From Panacagrimonas sp965216845 (GTDB taxonomy: Bacteria; Pseudomonadota; Gammaproteobacteria; Nevskiales; Nevskiaceae), in the NCBI GenBank assembly GCA_965216845.1, contig OZ244200.1, forward strand, positions 1,612,001 to 1,676,000: a DNA stretch of 64,000 nt, written 5' to 3'. The translations under genes were made by a program, and so were the position numbers. Positions 25,748-34,451 of this stretch are shown here, in pieces. The notes below the pieces were generated by a model. It ran no database searches. It saw only the letters and a program-made list of their open reading frames with translations, and was not told the origin of the DNA. Positions within the stretch are counted from its first letter, which is position 1, and each line of letters begins with the position of its first letter.

Positions 25748-26275
25748 GTGATTGACTCAGACGGATTCCGCCCCAATGTCGGCATTATTGTCGTTAACGC
25801 CCCGGGCCAGGTGCTCTGGGCCAAGCGCATTGGTCAGCAGGCCTGGCAGTTTCCGCAGGGCGGCATCCAGCGTGGGGAAACGCCGGAGCAGGCCATGTGG
25901 CGGGAGTTGAACGAAGAGCTTGGCCTTTTTCCGGACGATGTTCATATTCTGGGCTGTACCTCGGGCTGGCTGCGTTATCGCTTGCCGAATCGTTACATCC
26001 GCCGCGCACGGCGAGGGCGAACCTGCATCGGCCAGAAGCAGAAATGGTTTGTGCTGCGTCTGCGTGGCACCGAATGCCGGGTGCGCTTCGATCTGGGTGA
26101 CAAGCCGGAGTTCGACGGTTGGCGCTGGGTGGACTGGTGGCATCCCTTGAACGAAGTGGTGGAGTTCAAGAAGGATGTCTATCGGGCGGCGCTAAGCGAA
26201 TTGCAGCCGCTGATCGATCGTGTCGCTCAAGTTCTGCCGGGGGCGAAAATCGGCGGCAGCGCCGCAAGCCGATGA
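25748..26275 (+). CDS. rppH: RNA pyrophosphohydrolase
   Basis: Removes pyrophosphate from 5'-triphosphorylated mRNAs, triggering RNase E-dependent decay. The 175-residue Nudix protein starts 'MIDSDGFRPNVGIIVVN', as RppH homologues do, here with a GTG codon. The Nudix box is 'GGIQRGETPEQAMWRELNEE' (residues about 38-57). The segment 'KWFVLRLRG' and the 'WVDWW' region are family-typical. It is divergent from the HAD phosphatase, with 84 bp between. Confidence 0.95.
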   Translation: MIDSDGFRPNVGIIVVNAPGQVLWAKRIGQQAWQFPQGGIQRGETPEQAMWRELNEELGLFPDDVHILGCTSGWLRYRLPNRYIRRARRGRTCIGQKQKWFVLRLRGTECRVRFDLGDKPEFDGWRWVDWWHPLNEVVEFKKDVYRAALSELQPLIDRVAQVLPGAKIGGSAASR

Positions 26276-26354
26276 CCGTTTGCGAACCGGGCCGGCGGCG
26301 GTCCCGGGGCGTGTGAGTGGTTGCCGAATCGTATTGCCGTTTGTAATTATAAAT

Positions 26355-26374
26355 GCTAATCATTATCATTAGCC
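26355..26374 (+). promoter_or_regulatory. Strong Fur box upstream of the imelysin operon
   Basis: TGCTAATCATTATCA agrees with 13 of 14 defined positions of the 7-1-7 Fur consensus. The full 19-mer from 26356 has outer arms GCTAAT and ATTAGC in inverted orientation around ATTATC. It lies about 50 bp before the imelysin start codon. Fur with Fe2+ would repress the operon in iron-replete cells. Confidence 0.8.
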
Positions 26375-26424
26375 GACACATATGGGTTACGTGTAGTACC
26401 ATTCAACGGTTAGGGAGTGATTGA

Positions 26425-27591
26425 ATGATTCATTTTTTCAAAATGAGTGCCATTTTGGCCGTGGCACTTGCCGCCATCGCTTGTGGTGGCGGTGGCGGTG
26501 GCGCGCGGTCCGAAGTCGAGGTGCGTGCGGCAGTTGCTGAAACGGTAGCGAACATTGCCGAAGCCGCGTATGCAGATTCGGTGGCGGATGCCCAGTCCTT
26601 GGGCAGCGCACTGCAAGCGCTGATTGCCAACCCGAGCGACGCGAGTCTCAACGCGGCCAGACAGGCCTGGCTGGCCGCGCGCCCGCGCTATTTGCAAACC
26701 GAGGTATTTCGCTTTTACGACGGCCCGATCGATAACCCCGCCAACGGGCCAGAGGGTCTAATCAACGCTTGGCCGCTGGATGAGTTCTATATCGATTACG
26801 TGGCCGGCGATGAGGATGCCGGCATCGTCAACGATCCGGCTCAGCCCATCAACAAGGCTGCCCTGGAAGGGCTGAACGAAGCCGGTGGCGAGAAAAATAT
26901 TGCCACCGGGTATCACGCGCTGGAGTTTCTGCTGTGGGGGCAGGATCTGGATGACAACGGACCGGGTGCGCGTCCCTTTACGGACTACCTGGTCGGAAGT
27001 GGGCGCGCCAATGCGGATCGTCGTGGTCAATATTTGACAACGGTCAACGACCTGCTGATCGACAATCTGCGGCAGGTTGCGGACGAGTGGGACGGCGCCC
27101 AGGCCGGTAACTTCCGCACCCAGTTTCTGGCCGACCCGGATCAAGCGTTGCAGAACACACTGGTCGGCATGTATTTCCTGGCCGTATTCGAAACCGGTGG
27201 TGAGCGCCTGCGGCCAGCGCTCGAATTGGGTCAGGAGGAAGAACATTCCTGTTTTTCCGACAATACCAACGTCGATCATCTGGAAGACATACGCGGCATC
27301 AAGAATTTGTACGACGGACGCTATACGCGCCGTGACGGTTCTGTGGTGAGCGGCGCCGGTATCCGCGATGCGGTCGCGTTCCGCGACCAGGCGCAGGCAG
27401 ACGCTTTAGGCAACGCCATTGACGCGGCCCTGGCCGCCGCTGAAGCTTTGCAGCCCACGTTCGACCGGGAAATTGTCAGCGTGGCCGGCCGTGCGCGGAT
27501 AAACGCGCTGATCGACGCGCTCGAAGCGGTGGGAACCGCCATGGAGCCGGTTTTTGTCAGCTTTGGGTTTTCGGTTCCCACATCCGAATAG
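26425..27591 (+). CDS. Imelysin-family (M75) iron-regulated lipoprotein
   Basis: A 388-residue lipoprotein; the lipobox is A-I-A-C (Cys20) followed by a run of Gly. The imelysin domain carries the GxHxxE motif as G-Y-H-A-L-E (residues 162-167) and the family's 'WPLDEFYIDYV'. Imelysins (IrpA, ICMP) are periplasmic proteins linked to iron uptake; a protease role has been claimed but the motif may instead bind metal. It is first in a Fur-box-preceded operon: imelysin, di-haem protein, second imelysin, HTTM protein, TonB receptor. A GGGAGTG element lies shortly upstream of the ATG. Confidence 0.92.
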   Translation: MIHFFKMSAILAVALAAIACGGGGGGARSEVEVRAAVAETVANIAEAAYADSVADAQSLGSALQALIANPSDASLNAARQAWLAARPRYLQTEVFRFYDGPIDNPANGPEGLINAWPLDEFYIDYVAGDEDAGIVNDPAQPINKAALEGLNEAGGEKNIATGYHALEFLLWGQDLDDNGPGARPFTDYLVGSGRANADRRGQYLTTVNDLLIDNLRQVADEWDGAQAGNFRTQFLADPDQALQNTLVGMYFLAVFETGGERLRPALELGQEEEHSCFSDNTNVDHLEDIRGIKNLYDGRYTRRDGSVVSGAGIRDAVAFRDQAQADALGNAIDAALAAAEALQPTFDREIVSVAGRARINALIDALEAVGTAMEPVFVSFGFSVPTSE

Positions 27592-27597
27592 CGGCTG

Positions 27598-28959
27598 ATG
27601 CGGATCGGGATGGTCATTGCAATGGCGACGCTGCTCGGTGCCTGCGGCGGCGGCTCGTCCGGGGCGGGGCGCGATCCCGATTCTCAGTTTCCAGGCGGGG
27701 CGGGTGCCACCGCCACGCTCATCATGGGTGGGCCCAATGCGTTCGGTTTCCCCGCTCCGGCGCTAAGCTCCGAAGAGGTTAATGCCTTTCAGGTTGGTAA
27801 TGCCTTGTTTCGTGCGAGCTGGGTTGCCGCTGGCAACAGCACGACCGCGCGGGATGGTTTGGGTCCCTTGTTCAATGCGCGTTCTTGTTCCGCCTGTCAT
27901 TTGCGCGACGGGCGCGGCGCGGCCGACCCACAGCAGGCAGCAGGTTTGTTGATTCGATTGCCAGCCAAACCGGCGCATCCGGGCGTGGTTGATGTCAACT
28001 ATGGCGGGCAGGTTCAGGACGTGGCTTTGCCCGGTGTCTTGAGAGAATCAAGTGTGCGTGTGGAATACACCGAGCAGGCTGGCGTCTACCCGGACGGGAC
28101 GGTGTATTCGCTGCGGCGTCCGACATTTACGCTGGACGGGTTGCGCAACGGCCCGCTGGATGATGCTGTCACCGCCGCTCCGCGCTCGGCACCTCAGGTG
28201 TTTGGAATGGGACTGCTGGAGGCGATCCCGGAATCCCGTCTGCGTGCCCTGGCTGACCCTGACGACAGCGACGGTGACGGTGTTTCGGGGCGGGTCAACA
28301 CGCTTTCCGGTCAGCGTGTCGGTCGGTTCGGTTGGAAAGCCGAACAGCCGGATGTTCTTGCACAAACCGCTGGCGCCTTCGCCGGTGATCTGGGCATCAC
28401 CTCCAGCTTGCTCCCGGATGAGAACTGTACGCCGGTGCAGGCCGATTGCGCTGCCTTGCCCAATGGCGGGACGCCAGAGATTGACGATGTCTTGCTTGGG
28501 CGTGTCGAATTTTATATTCAGACGCTGGCGGTCCCGGCCCGGCGCGATTTCGGCGAACAGGCCGTGATCGACGGCGAACGGCTATTTTCGCAAGCCGGTT
28601 GCGACAGCTGTCACGTGCCGAGCCATCAAACTGGGGTGGGTGCCGCCGCCGCGCTGAGCCATCAGAAAATCTTCCCCTACACGGATCTTCTGTTGCACGA
28701 TATGGGCAGTGACCTGGCAGAGGACTCCCAGATTGGTTCAGCCCAGGGTTCGGAGTGGCGTACGCCGCCGTTGTGGGGGTTGGGGTTGGCCGCCGAGGTG
28801 GCCGGTCAACCGGTACACTTTATGCACGACGGTCGCGCCCGGTCATTGGAAGAGGCCATTCTCTGGCACGGCGGCGAGGCGGAAGCCTCGCGTGAATCAT
28901 TCAAAAGTTTCAGCGCCCAGCAAAGAGCGCAGTTGTTGCAGTTTCTGGAGTCACTGTAG
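27598..28959 (+). CDS. Di-haem oxidoreductase family (DUF1111) lipoprotein
   Basis: A 453-residue c-type cytochrome-like protein with a lipobox (L-L-G-A-C, Cys16). Two haem-binding CxxCH motifs occur: C-S-A-C-H near residue 97 and C-D-S-C-H near residue 340. The domain is the DUF1111 'thiol oxidoreductase' type, distantly related to MauG and di-haem peroxidases. In imelysin operons this gene is a constant partner (IrpB). It probably carries out a periplasmic redox step during iron acquisition, for example ferric reduction or ligand oxidation; this is inference. It begins 6 bp after imelysin 1. Confidence 0.88.
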   Translation: MRIGMVIAMATLLGACGGGSSGAGRDPDSQFPGGAGATATLIMGGPNAFGFPAPALSSEEVNAFQVGNALFRASWVAAGNSTTARDGLGPLFNARSCSACHLRDGRGAADPQQAAGLLIRLPAKPAHPGVVDVNYGGQVQDVALPGVLRESSVRVEYTEQAGVYPDGTVYSLRRPTFTLDGLRNGPLDDAVTAAPRSAPQVFGMGLLEAIPESRLRALADPDDSDGDGVSGRVNTLSGQRVGRFGWKAEQPDVLAQTAGAFAGDLGITSSLLPDENCTPVQADCAALPNGGTPEIDDVLLGRVEFYIQTLAVPARRDFGEQAVIDGERLFSQAGCDSCHVPSHQTGVGAAAALSHQKIFPYTDLLLHDMGSDLAEDSQIGSAQGSEWRTPPLWGLGLAAEVAGQPVHFMHDGRARSLEEAILWHGGEAEASRESFKSFSAQQRAQLLQFLESL

Positions 28960-29028
28960 TGACTTGCCGGACACTTACTTACCCTCAATCCCTTCGCTTT
29001 CGGGGCCAAGCTTGTTAAGAAGTCAACC

Positions 29029-29199
29029 GTGAAATCGAATATCAAAGGGCTGCGCGCCACCAATGGCGCCGGTACGCGCTTGACTGAGCTGCACGGGCTG
29101 CTGGGTGAGCGGCTGATCGTTGACAGCAGCGATGCGGCTTTCCGTGCAGGCCTGTGGGTGCCGCGTGCCCTGACCGGCGAAGCCTGCGCGGCTTGGTAA
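29029..29199 (+). CDS. Possible 56-residue small protein, uncertain
   Basis: Between the di-haem gene and the second imelysin gene lies a GTG-initiated frame of 57 codons ending in TAA at 29197. It has no signal peptide or motif I recognise ('GLRATNGAGTRLTELHGLLG' near the N-terminus). It could be a real small gene in the operon, the remnant of a larger one, or chance. The 260-bp interval holds nothing else that I can see apart from the ribosome binding site of the next gene. Confidence 0.25.
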   Translation: MKSNIKGLRATNGAGTRLTELHGLLGERLIVDSSDAAFRAGLWVPRALTGEACAAW

Positions 29200-29219
29200 A
29201 TCTATCTACGAGGAAAAAA

Positions 29220-30431
29220 ATGCGCCATCAACACCTTGCGCACATCGCGCTGTTGTCTCTGGGTTTGAGTCTTGCCGCCTGTGGTGGTGGTGGGGGGGGC
29301 AACAATGGTGGCGACAGCGACCCAATGGTGGATGACCAGGCCCGTCGCGCGGTTCTCAGCGATCTGGGCAATCACATCATCCTGCCCACGCTGCGCGATC
29401 TCGACACGGCCATGGCGCAATTGGCTACACGGGTATCTGACTTGGCCGGCGCACCGGCAGACAGCGCGGCGCGGGCGGCTGCGCAACAGGCCTGGCGTGC
29501 GGCGATGATTCCAGCGCAACGGGCCGAAGTTTTGCAGATTGGTCCCGGTGCGCGTTCCAGCGAGCCAGGCGGGATGGATCTGCGCGATCAGATTTACGCC
29601 TACCCTTTGCTCAACCAATGCCGAATTCACCGTGCGGCTTATGCTTCGGAAGGCGTAGACGCCAACTCACCGATCGATGGCACCGGTCTGGGCGCATTGG
29701 AATATCTGCTGTTTGAGGACGTGGACAACTCCAGCTGCCCGCCGGATCAGGGGGTGGATGCCAGCGCTTTGCGTGCCGCGCATGCATCGCGGGTTGCCGA
29801 TCGGGCGGCGGCGGTGGCGGCGCAATTGCGCGATGAGTGGGAGCCAAGTGGTGACAACTTCCTGGCCGAGTTCGCCAATGCAGGCAACGGCGGCATGACC
29901 TATGACAGCCCGCAGGACGCACTGGATGCGGTCTCGGTCGCAATCTTTTATGCGGAAAAAGAGGGCAAGGACCGCAAGTTGGCCGGCCCGACCGGAATCG
30001 GTGGCACCGGCATTCCGCCCTGCACCACGGTGAGCTGCCCGGAGCGGGTGGAATCGCGGTTTGCCGGCGGCTCGGGGGATCACATCGAGAACAACCTGCG
30101 GGCCTTGCGCGATGTGTTTTCCGGCGGCGCCTCCGGCATGGGCTTGAATGATTTGCTGCGCGGTGTGGGTCGCGAAGACCTGGCGACCCGCATCATCGCC
30201 GAGATCGACGCGGCGCTGGCGACAGAAGCCCAGATCAGTGACTTTGAGGCTGAGATCACGGGCATCACCGACCGCACCGCCTGTGTCAATGCCAGTGCCA
30301 ATCGAACGGGTGAACCCGCGGTTTGCAGATTCCACGGCTTGGTCGATCGCAGCACCGACACGCTGCGCGCTGAGGTCACTTCCGTATTGAATCTTCGGAT
30401 ACCGCTCAATGCCGCTGGCGACAACGACTAG
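29220..30431 (+). CDS. Second imelysin-family lipoprotein
   Basis: A 403-residue lipoprotein (lipobox L-A-A-C, Cys21, then Gly-rich). It matches the shorter imelysin-like proteins that usually stand second in these operons. At the place of GxHxxE it reads G-L-G-A-L-E (residues 156-161), so the His is missing while the Glu remains. Several Cys pairs occur toward the C-terminus ('CTTVSC', 'RTACVNA', 'AVCRF'). ATG 29220 follows a GAGGA ribosome binding site. The 3' end overlaps the HTTM gene by 23 bp. It is probably a periplasmic partner of imelysin 1 in metal binding. Confidence 0.85.
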   Translation: MRHQHLAHIALLSLGLSLAACGGGGGGNNGGDSDPMVDDQARRAVLSDLGNHIILPTLRDLDTAMAQLATRVSDLAGAPADSAARAAAQQAWRAAMIPAQRAEVLQIGPGARSSEPGGMDLRDQIYAYPLLNQCRIHRAAYASEGVDANSPIDGTGLGALEYLLFEDVDNSSCPPDQGVDASALRAAHASRVADRAAAVAAQLRDEWEPSGDNFLAEFANAGNGGMTYDSPQDALDAVSVAIFYAEKEGKDRKLAGPTGIGGTGIPPCTTVSCPERVESRFAGGSGDHIENNLRALRDVFSGGASGMGLNDLLRGVGREDLATRIIAEIDAALATEAQISDFEAEITGITDRTACVNASANRTGEPAVCRFHGLVDRSTDTLRAEVTSVLNLRIPLNAAGDND

Positions 30432-31851
30432 GGGTTGGCGGCGCAAGCTCTGCGCACGGATTCGGGATTACCGGGCGCCGCGCGACATCGCGGCGCTGGC
30501 GGCGTTTCGCATTCTGTTCGGCGCGCTGATGTGCGCTGGTGCGCTGCGTTTCATGGCGCTGGGCTGGATCGAACGGCTCTACGTCACACCTGAGTTTCAT
30601 TTCAAGTACTGGGGTTTTTCCTGGGTTCAGGTGCCGGACCAGAGCGGCCTTTATCTGCTGTTTGGCGGTATCGCCTGTGCGGCGTTTCTGGTCGCCATCG
30701 GCGCGTTCTATCGGCTGTCCATCATCGCCTTCTGGTGCCTGTTCACCTATGCCGAGTTGATGGATGTCACCACTTATCTGAATCACTACTACTTCGTCAG
30801 CCTGCTGGCGCTGATTCTGTGCTTCCTGTCGCCGCATCGCGCCTGGTCGGTGGACGCCTGGCGAAGGCCGAAGTTGCGATCTGACACCTTGCCCGCCTGG
30901 CAAGGCTGGTGGCTGCGTTTTCAGGTCGGCTTGCTTTATTTCTACGCCGGTCTGGCCAAGCTGGAATGGGACTGGATGTTGCACGCCCAGCCCCTGAACA
31001 TCTGGCTGCCGTCGCATGCCGGCCTGCCTTTGCTGGGGCCGTTTCTGGGGCAAACCTGGGTGCATTTCGCCTTCTCCTGGTTTGCGTTCCTGTTCGACAC
31101 CTTCATTATCGCCTTCATGCTGTGGCGGCTGACACGCCCGTATGCGTTCGCGGTCATCGTGGTGTTTCACTTGTTCACGCATCTGTTTTTCAACATCGGT
31201 TTATTCCCATTCATCATGGTCTTGTCGGTGTTGATCTTCTTTGAGCCGGATTGGCCGCGTCGTTTGTTTCGCGTTACCGGCCTGGGCTTCACGCGACCGT
31301 GGCCGGCGGCCGTTGCGCGCAACACCGACGGCAGGGCACTGCCCTTGCCGCCGCTGGCCCGGGTGTTCACGATCTGTGTTCTCGCCTTCTGTGCGGTGCA
31401 ATTCCTGCTGCCCTTGAGGCATTGGCTCTATCCCGGAACGGTGCTTTGGAACGAGCAGGGCATGCGCTATTCCTGGAAGGTGATGCTGCGCGAAAAATCA
31501 GGTGCGCTGGATTATCGCGTGGTGGACAACAACGGCCTGACGCACCTTGTCAGTCCGCATGCCTATCTCACCACCGAGCAATATCGCGAAATGTCATCGC
31601 AGCCGGACATGATTCTGCGGCTGGCGCACCATGTTCGCGATGATTTCCAGGCCAAAGGCCTGGGGCCGGTGCAGGTGTATGCGGATTCGCTTGTGTCCCT
31701 CAACGGTCGCCCGGCGCAGCGCATGATTGATCCGCGCGTTGATCTGGCGCAGGTCGAGGACGGCCTGGGCCGCGCAAACTGGATTCTGCCGGCGCCGACC
31801 TCCGATCCGCCGCGTCTGCGGCGGCTTACTCTTGCCAATCGATCCGAATAG
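30409..31851 (+). CDS. HTTM domain membrane protein (vitamin K-dependent gamma-carboxylase-like)
   Basis: A 480-residue polytopic protein with about eight to ten hydrophobic segments between residues 30 and 345, followed by a soluble C-terminal domain. 'FRILFGALMCAGALRFMALGW' region, 'HYYFVSLLALI' and 'FYAGLAKLEWDWM' are typical of the HTTM family, which includes vitamin K-dependent gamma-glutamyl carboxylase. In bacteria, HTTM proteins commonly sit between imelysin and TonB-receptor genes, and a role in iron uptake is likely but unproven. It starts inside imelysin 2 and ends 2 bp before the TonB receptor, so it belongs to the same operon. Confidence 0.85.
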   Translation: MPLATTTRGWRRKLCARIRDYRAPRDIAALAAFRILFGALMCAGALRFMALGWIERLYVTPEFHFKYWGFSWVQVPDQSGLYLLFGGIACAAFLVAIGAFYRLSIIAFWCLFTYAELMDVTTYLNHYYFVSLLALILCFLSPHRAWSVDAWRRPKLRSDTLPAWQGWWLRFQVGLLYFYAGLAKLEWDWMLHAQPLNIWLPSHAGLPLLGPFLGQTWVHFAFSWFAFLFDTFIIAFMLWRLTRPYAFAVIVVFHLFTHLFFNIGLFPFIMVLSVLIFFEPDWPRRLFRVTGLGFTRPWPAAVARNTDGRALPLPPLARVFTICVLAFCAVQFLLPLRHWLYPGTVLWNEQGMRYSWKVMLREKSGALDYRVVDNNGLTHLVSPHAYLTTEQYREMSSQPDMILRLAHHVRDDFQAKGLGPVQVYADSLVSLNGRPAQRMIDPRVDLAQVEDGLGRANWILPAPTSDPPRLRRLTLANRSE

Positions 31852-31853
31852 AC

Positions 31854-34028
31854 ATGAATCGAGTCTTTCTGGCGCCACTGTTGTGCGCCCTGGTTTTACC
31901 CGCCCACGCTGTGGCTGAACAACAGGATCAGGCTGCGGTCAGTGATCCGCTGGAAATGCAAACCATCACCATCGTTGGCGGCGCGCCGAATATCCCCAGC
32001 ATCGGTGGGTCAGCCTTTGCCATTGACGAGTTGGAGCTGGAGCGCTTTGGCTATGACGATATCAACCGTGTGCTGAATCAGGTGCCCGGGATTTACATCC
32101 GCGAGGAGGATGGACTGGGCTTGCGTCCGAACATCGGCTTGCGCGGCGGATCCTCAGATCGCAGTCAGAAAGTGACTTTGCTGGAAGACGGTGTGTTGTT
32201 CGGGCCGGCGCCCTATTCGGCACCGGCGGCTTATTACTTCCCCTTGACTGCGCGCATGACCGGGGTGGAGGTTTTCAAAGGGCCGTCTGCCATCTCGCAA
32301 GGGCCGCAAACCATTGGCGGGGCGGTGAATTTGCTGTCGGCACCGGTCCCTTCGCAACAACAGGGTTTTTTCGAGGCCAGTGGCGGCAGTGATGGCTACC
32401 GTCGTGTGCATGGCCGTGTCGGCGGTCCGCTGGGCGATTCGGGTTGGCTGGCCGAAGGCATTCACGCCGGCCACGACGGATTCAAGAATCTGGACGGCGG
32501 CGACGACACCGGCTTTGTCAAAAACGAGCTGATGCTCAAGGGCCGTCGGCTGCTGGGTGCTGGCATCCTGGAACTGCGCGTGGCCTACGCCGACGAGGTT
32601 TCGCAGGAAACCTATCTGGGCTTGACCGAAGCTGATTTCCGCGCCGATCCCCATCGGCGATATCTGGCCAGCAAGCTGGATCGCTTCGAATGGGACTGGA
32701 ACAGCGTGCGTGCCGACTGGCAGCAGGACTGGCTCGGCGGCGAACTCATCGCCAGCGCCTACAACCATCGGTTCTCGCGCGCCTGGCGCAAGTTCAACAA
32801 CTTTTCCGGTATCGACGTGCGCGAGGTGTTGGAAAACCCGGAAACGCCGGCCAACCGGATTTTCTTCGGCGTGCTGACCGGCGCCGAGGACAGCAACCTC
32901 ACCTTCGACGGTGACGATTTGCTGATCGGCACCAATGATCGCGACTTTCGCTCATCCGGCTTGCAGGGCAAGCTGAACTGGCGGCTGTCCGGGCGTGGGG
33001 ATCATGAGCTGGAAGTGGGTGCGCGACTGCATGGTGATCGCGTCGAGCGCGTGCATGATGAGTTTGCCTTTGAGGTGGTGGATGCGCAGCTGATCGAGTC
33101 CAGCCGTGGTCGTGCCATCACCACCGACAACACCGGCCGCTCCGTCGCTGTTGCCGCCTGGGTGCGGGATCAATGGATGCTTGGCTCCTGGACCCTGACG
33201 CCCGGCGTTCGGGTGGAACGGGTGGATGCCGAGTTCACCGACCGTCTGGCCAGCCGTGCCAGCGACAACGCCTACACCGTCGTCCTGCCCGGGTTCGGGG
33301 TGCACTATGCGTTGCGGCCAAACCTGCAATTGATTGCCGGCATCCACGAAGGTTTTTCTCCCGCCACGGTTGGCCCCAGCCAGTCCCTGGACCCTGAAGA
33401 AGCGCTCAATTACGAGGCCGGCGGACGAACGCAAACCGCCTTTGGTGATTTTGAGTTGATCGGCTTTTTCAACGATTACAGCAACCTGACGGCAATCTGT
33501 ACGTTCTCCGTGGGCTGCTCGGATCTGGATACCCAGACCAACGCCGGCGCGGTGGAGGTCTATGGCTTCGAGTTCGCGTTCAAGCATCGTCTGAAGCTGG
33601 GTGATGCCATGGGCTTTCCCGTGGCCTTGAGCTATACGCAGACTCAGAGCGAATTTCAGACAGCCTTCACCGCCTCCGACCGTCAGCTGGGCGCGGTCGA
33701 GCCGGGGTTCGAGTTGCCGTACCTGCCGGAGCATCGCGCCAACGCGCGGATCGGTTGGGACATGGCCAACTGGTCGGCCGGCTTGTCCGTCAGCTACCAA
33801 TCGCGCATGCGTGACAGCGCCGGGGAGGGTCCCATCCCGAATGGCACCGGCAGTGATTCTTTCACCGTGCTGGACCTGTCCGGACGCTGGGATTTCAACG
33901 CCCATTTCAGCGTGATGGCGCGCGCGGACAATCTGCTGGATCGCGAATACATCGTCTCGCGGCGACCGTTCGGCGCGCGACCGGGCAAGCCACAAAGCTT
34001 CCAGCTGGGATTGCGTTACGCCTTCTAA
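31854..34028 (+). CDS. TonB-dependent outer-membrane receptor (FecA-like)
   Basis: A 724-residue receptor with a signal peptide (to about residue 21, A-V-A), a TonB-box-like stretch ('MQTITIVGG') and a plug domain ('NIGLRGGSSDRSQKVTLLED', 'GVEVFKGPSAI', 'IGGAVNL'). It then forms a 22-stranded barrel ending in the outer-membrane signature Y-A-F. The plug resembles FecA-type ferric-citrate receptors. It closes the Fur-box-preceded imelysin operon, so the substrate is probably an iron chelate or haem-free ferric complex taken up with the help of the periplasmic imelysin and di-haem proteins. Confidence 0.9.
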   Translation: MNRVFLAPLLCALVLPAHAVAEQQDQAAVSDPLEMQTITIVGGAPNIPSIGGSAFAIDELELERFGYDDINRVLNQVPGIYIREEDGLGLRPNIGLRGGSSDRSQKVTLLEDGVLFGPAPYSAPAAYYFPLTARMTGVEVFKGPSAISQGPQTIGGAVNLLSAPVPSQQQGFFEASGGSDGYRRVHGRVGGPLGDSGWLAEGIHAGHDGFKNLDGGDDTGFVKNELMLKGRRLLGAGILELRVAYADEVSQETYLGLTEADFRADPHRRYLASKLDRFEWDWNSVRADWQQDWLGGELIASAYNHRFSRAWRKFNNFSGIDVREVLENPETPANRIFFGVLTGAEDSNLTFDGDDLLIGTNDRDFRSSGLQGKLNWRLSGRGDHELEVGARLHGDRVERVHDEFAFEVVDAQLIESSRGRAITTDNTGRSVAVAAWVRDQWMLGSWTLTPGVRVERVDAEFTDRLASRASDNAYTVVLPGFGVHYALRPNLQLIAGIHEGFSPATVGPSQSLDPEEALNYEAGGRTQTAFGDFELIGFFNDYSNLTAICTFSVGCSDLDTQTNAGAVEVYGFEFAFKHRLKLGDAMGFPVALSYTQTQSEFQTAFTASDRQLGAVEPGFELPYLPEHRANARIGWDMANWSAGLSVSYQSRMRDSAGEGPIPNGTGSDSFTVLDLSGRWDFNAHFSVMARADNLLDREYIVSRRPFGARPGKPQSFQLGLRYAF

Positions 34029-34070
34029 GACCATCCATCGGTCGGGCCGCGCCACCGGCAGAATTGTTAT

Positions 34071-34085
34071 TGACAATCGTTCTTA
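34071..34085 (+). promoter_or_regulatory. Possible Fur box upstream of bfd
   Basis: TGACAATCGTTCTTA fits 10 of 14 defined positions of the Fur consensus and resembles the site before the lipoprotein at 22 kb. It ends 21 bp before the bfd start. Bfd is a Fur target in several bacteria, which supports the call, but the match is weak. Confidence 0.45.
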
Positions 34086-34106
34086 TTTAACTTTACGATT
34101 CTGGCC

Positions 34107-34328
34107 ATGTACATTTGTATCTGCAAGGCTGTCAGTGACAAACGCATTCGCCGTGCGGTGGCCAACGGCGCCTGCACGGTGCGTGACCTGGCGCGTGAGA
34201 CCGGCCTTGGCAGTGGCTGCGGCAAATGCGTTCCTGCCGCGCGTGAGGTGCTGGCGGCGTCCTTGAATGACGGCGCGCCCATTCCGCTGTCGCAGCTGTC
34301 GGTTGCCGGCGCTGCGGTCAGTGCTTAG
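34107..34328 (+). CDS. bfd: Bacterioferritin-associated ferredoxin
   Basis: A 73-residue [2Fe-2S] protein with the Bfd ligand pattern C-x-C (Cys4, Cys6) and C-x2-C (Cys38, Cys41, 'GSGCGKC'). Bfd binds bacterioferritin and passes electrons to release stored iron under iron starvation. The adjacent bfr gene supports this. A weak Fur-like site lies upstream, so bfd and bfr appear to be controlled separately: bfd when iron is scarce, bfr from its own promoter. Confidence 0.95.
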   Translation: MYICICKAVSDKRIRRAVANGACTVRDLARETGLGSGCGKCVPAAREVLAASLNDGAPIPLSQLSVAGAAVSA

Positions 34329-34363
34329 ATGCGTCTGAGAATCGCACGCAAAATGATTTAAAC

Positions 34364-34382
34364 CTCCTTGAATATCAAGGAG
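34364..34382. promoter_or_regulatory. Inverted repeat just upstream of the bfr promoter
   Basis: CTCCTTG-aatat-CAAGGAG forms a perfect 7-bp inverted repeat flanked by TTAA sequences on both sides. It ends seven bases before the -35 element of the bfr promoter. No T-tract follows, so it is more likely an operator than a bfd terminator, although the latter is not excluded. Confidence 0.45.
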
Positions 34383-34388
34383 TTAACC

Positions 34389-34417
34389 TCGACAGTGGGA
34401 GTCACTGGCGGTATAAT
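34389..34417 (+). promoter_or_regulatory. Sigma-70-type promoter of bfr
   Basis: TCGACA (34389-34394) and a perfect TATAAT (34412-34417) are separated by 17 bp. The predicted start site is near 34424, giving a leader of under 30 nt before the bfr ATG. Confidence 0.75.
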
Positions 34418-34451
34418 TCGCGGCCTTCATCCATAGTCGCGGAGAACGAAC

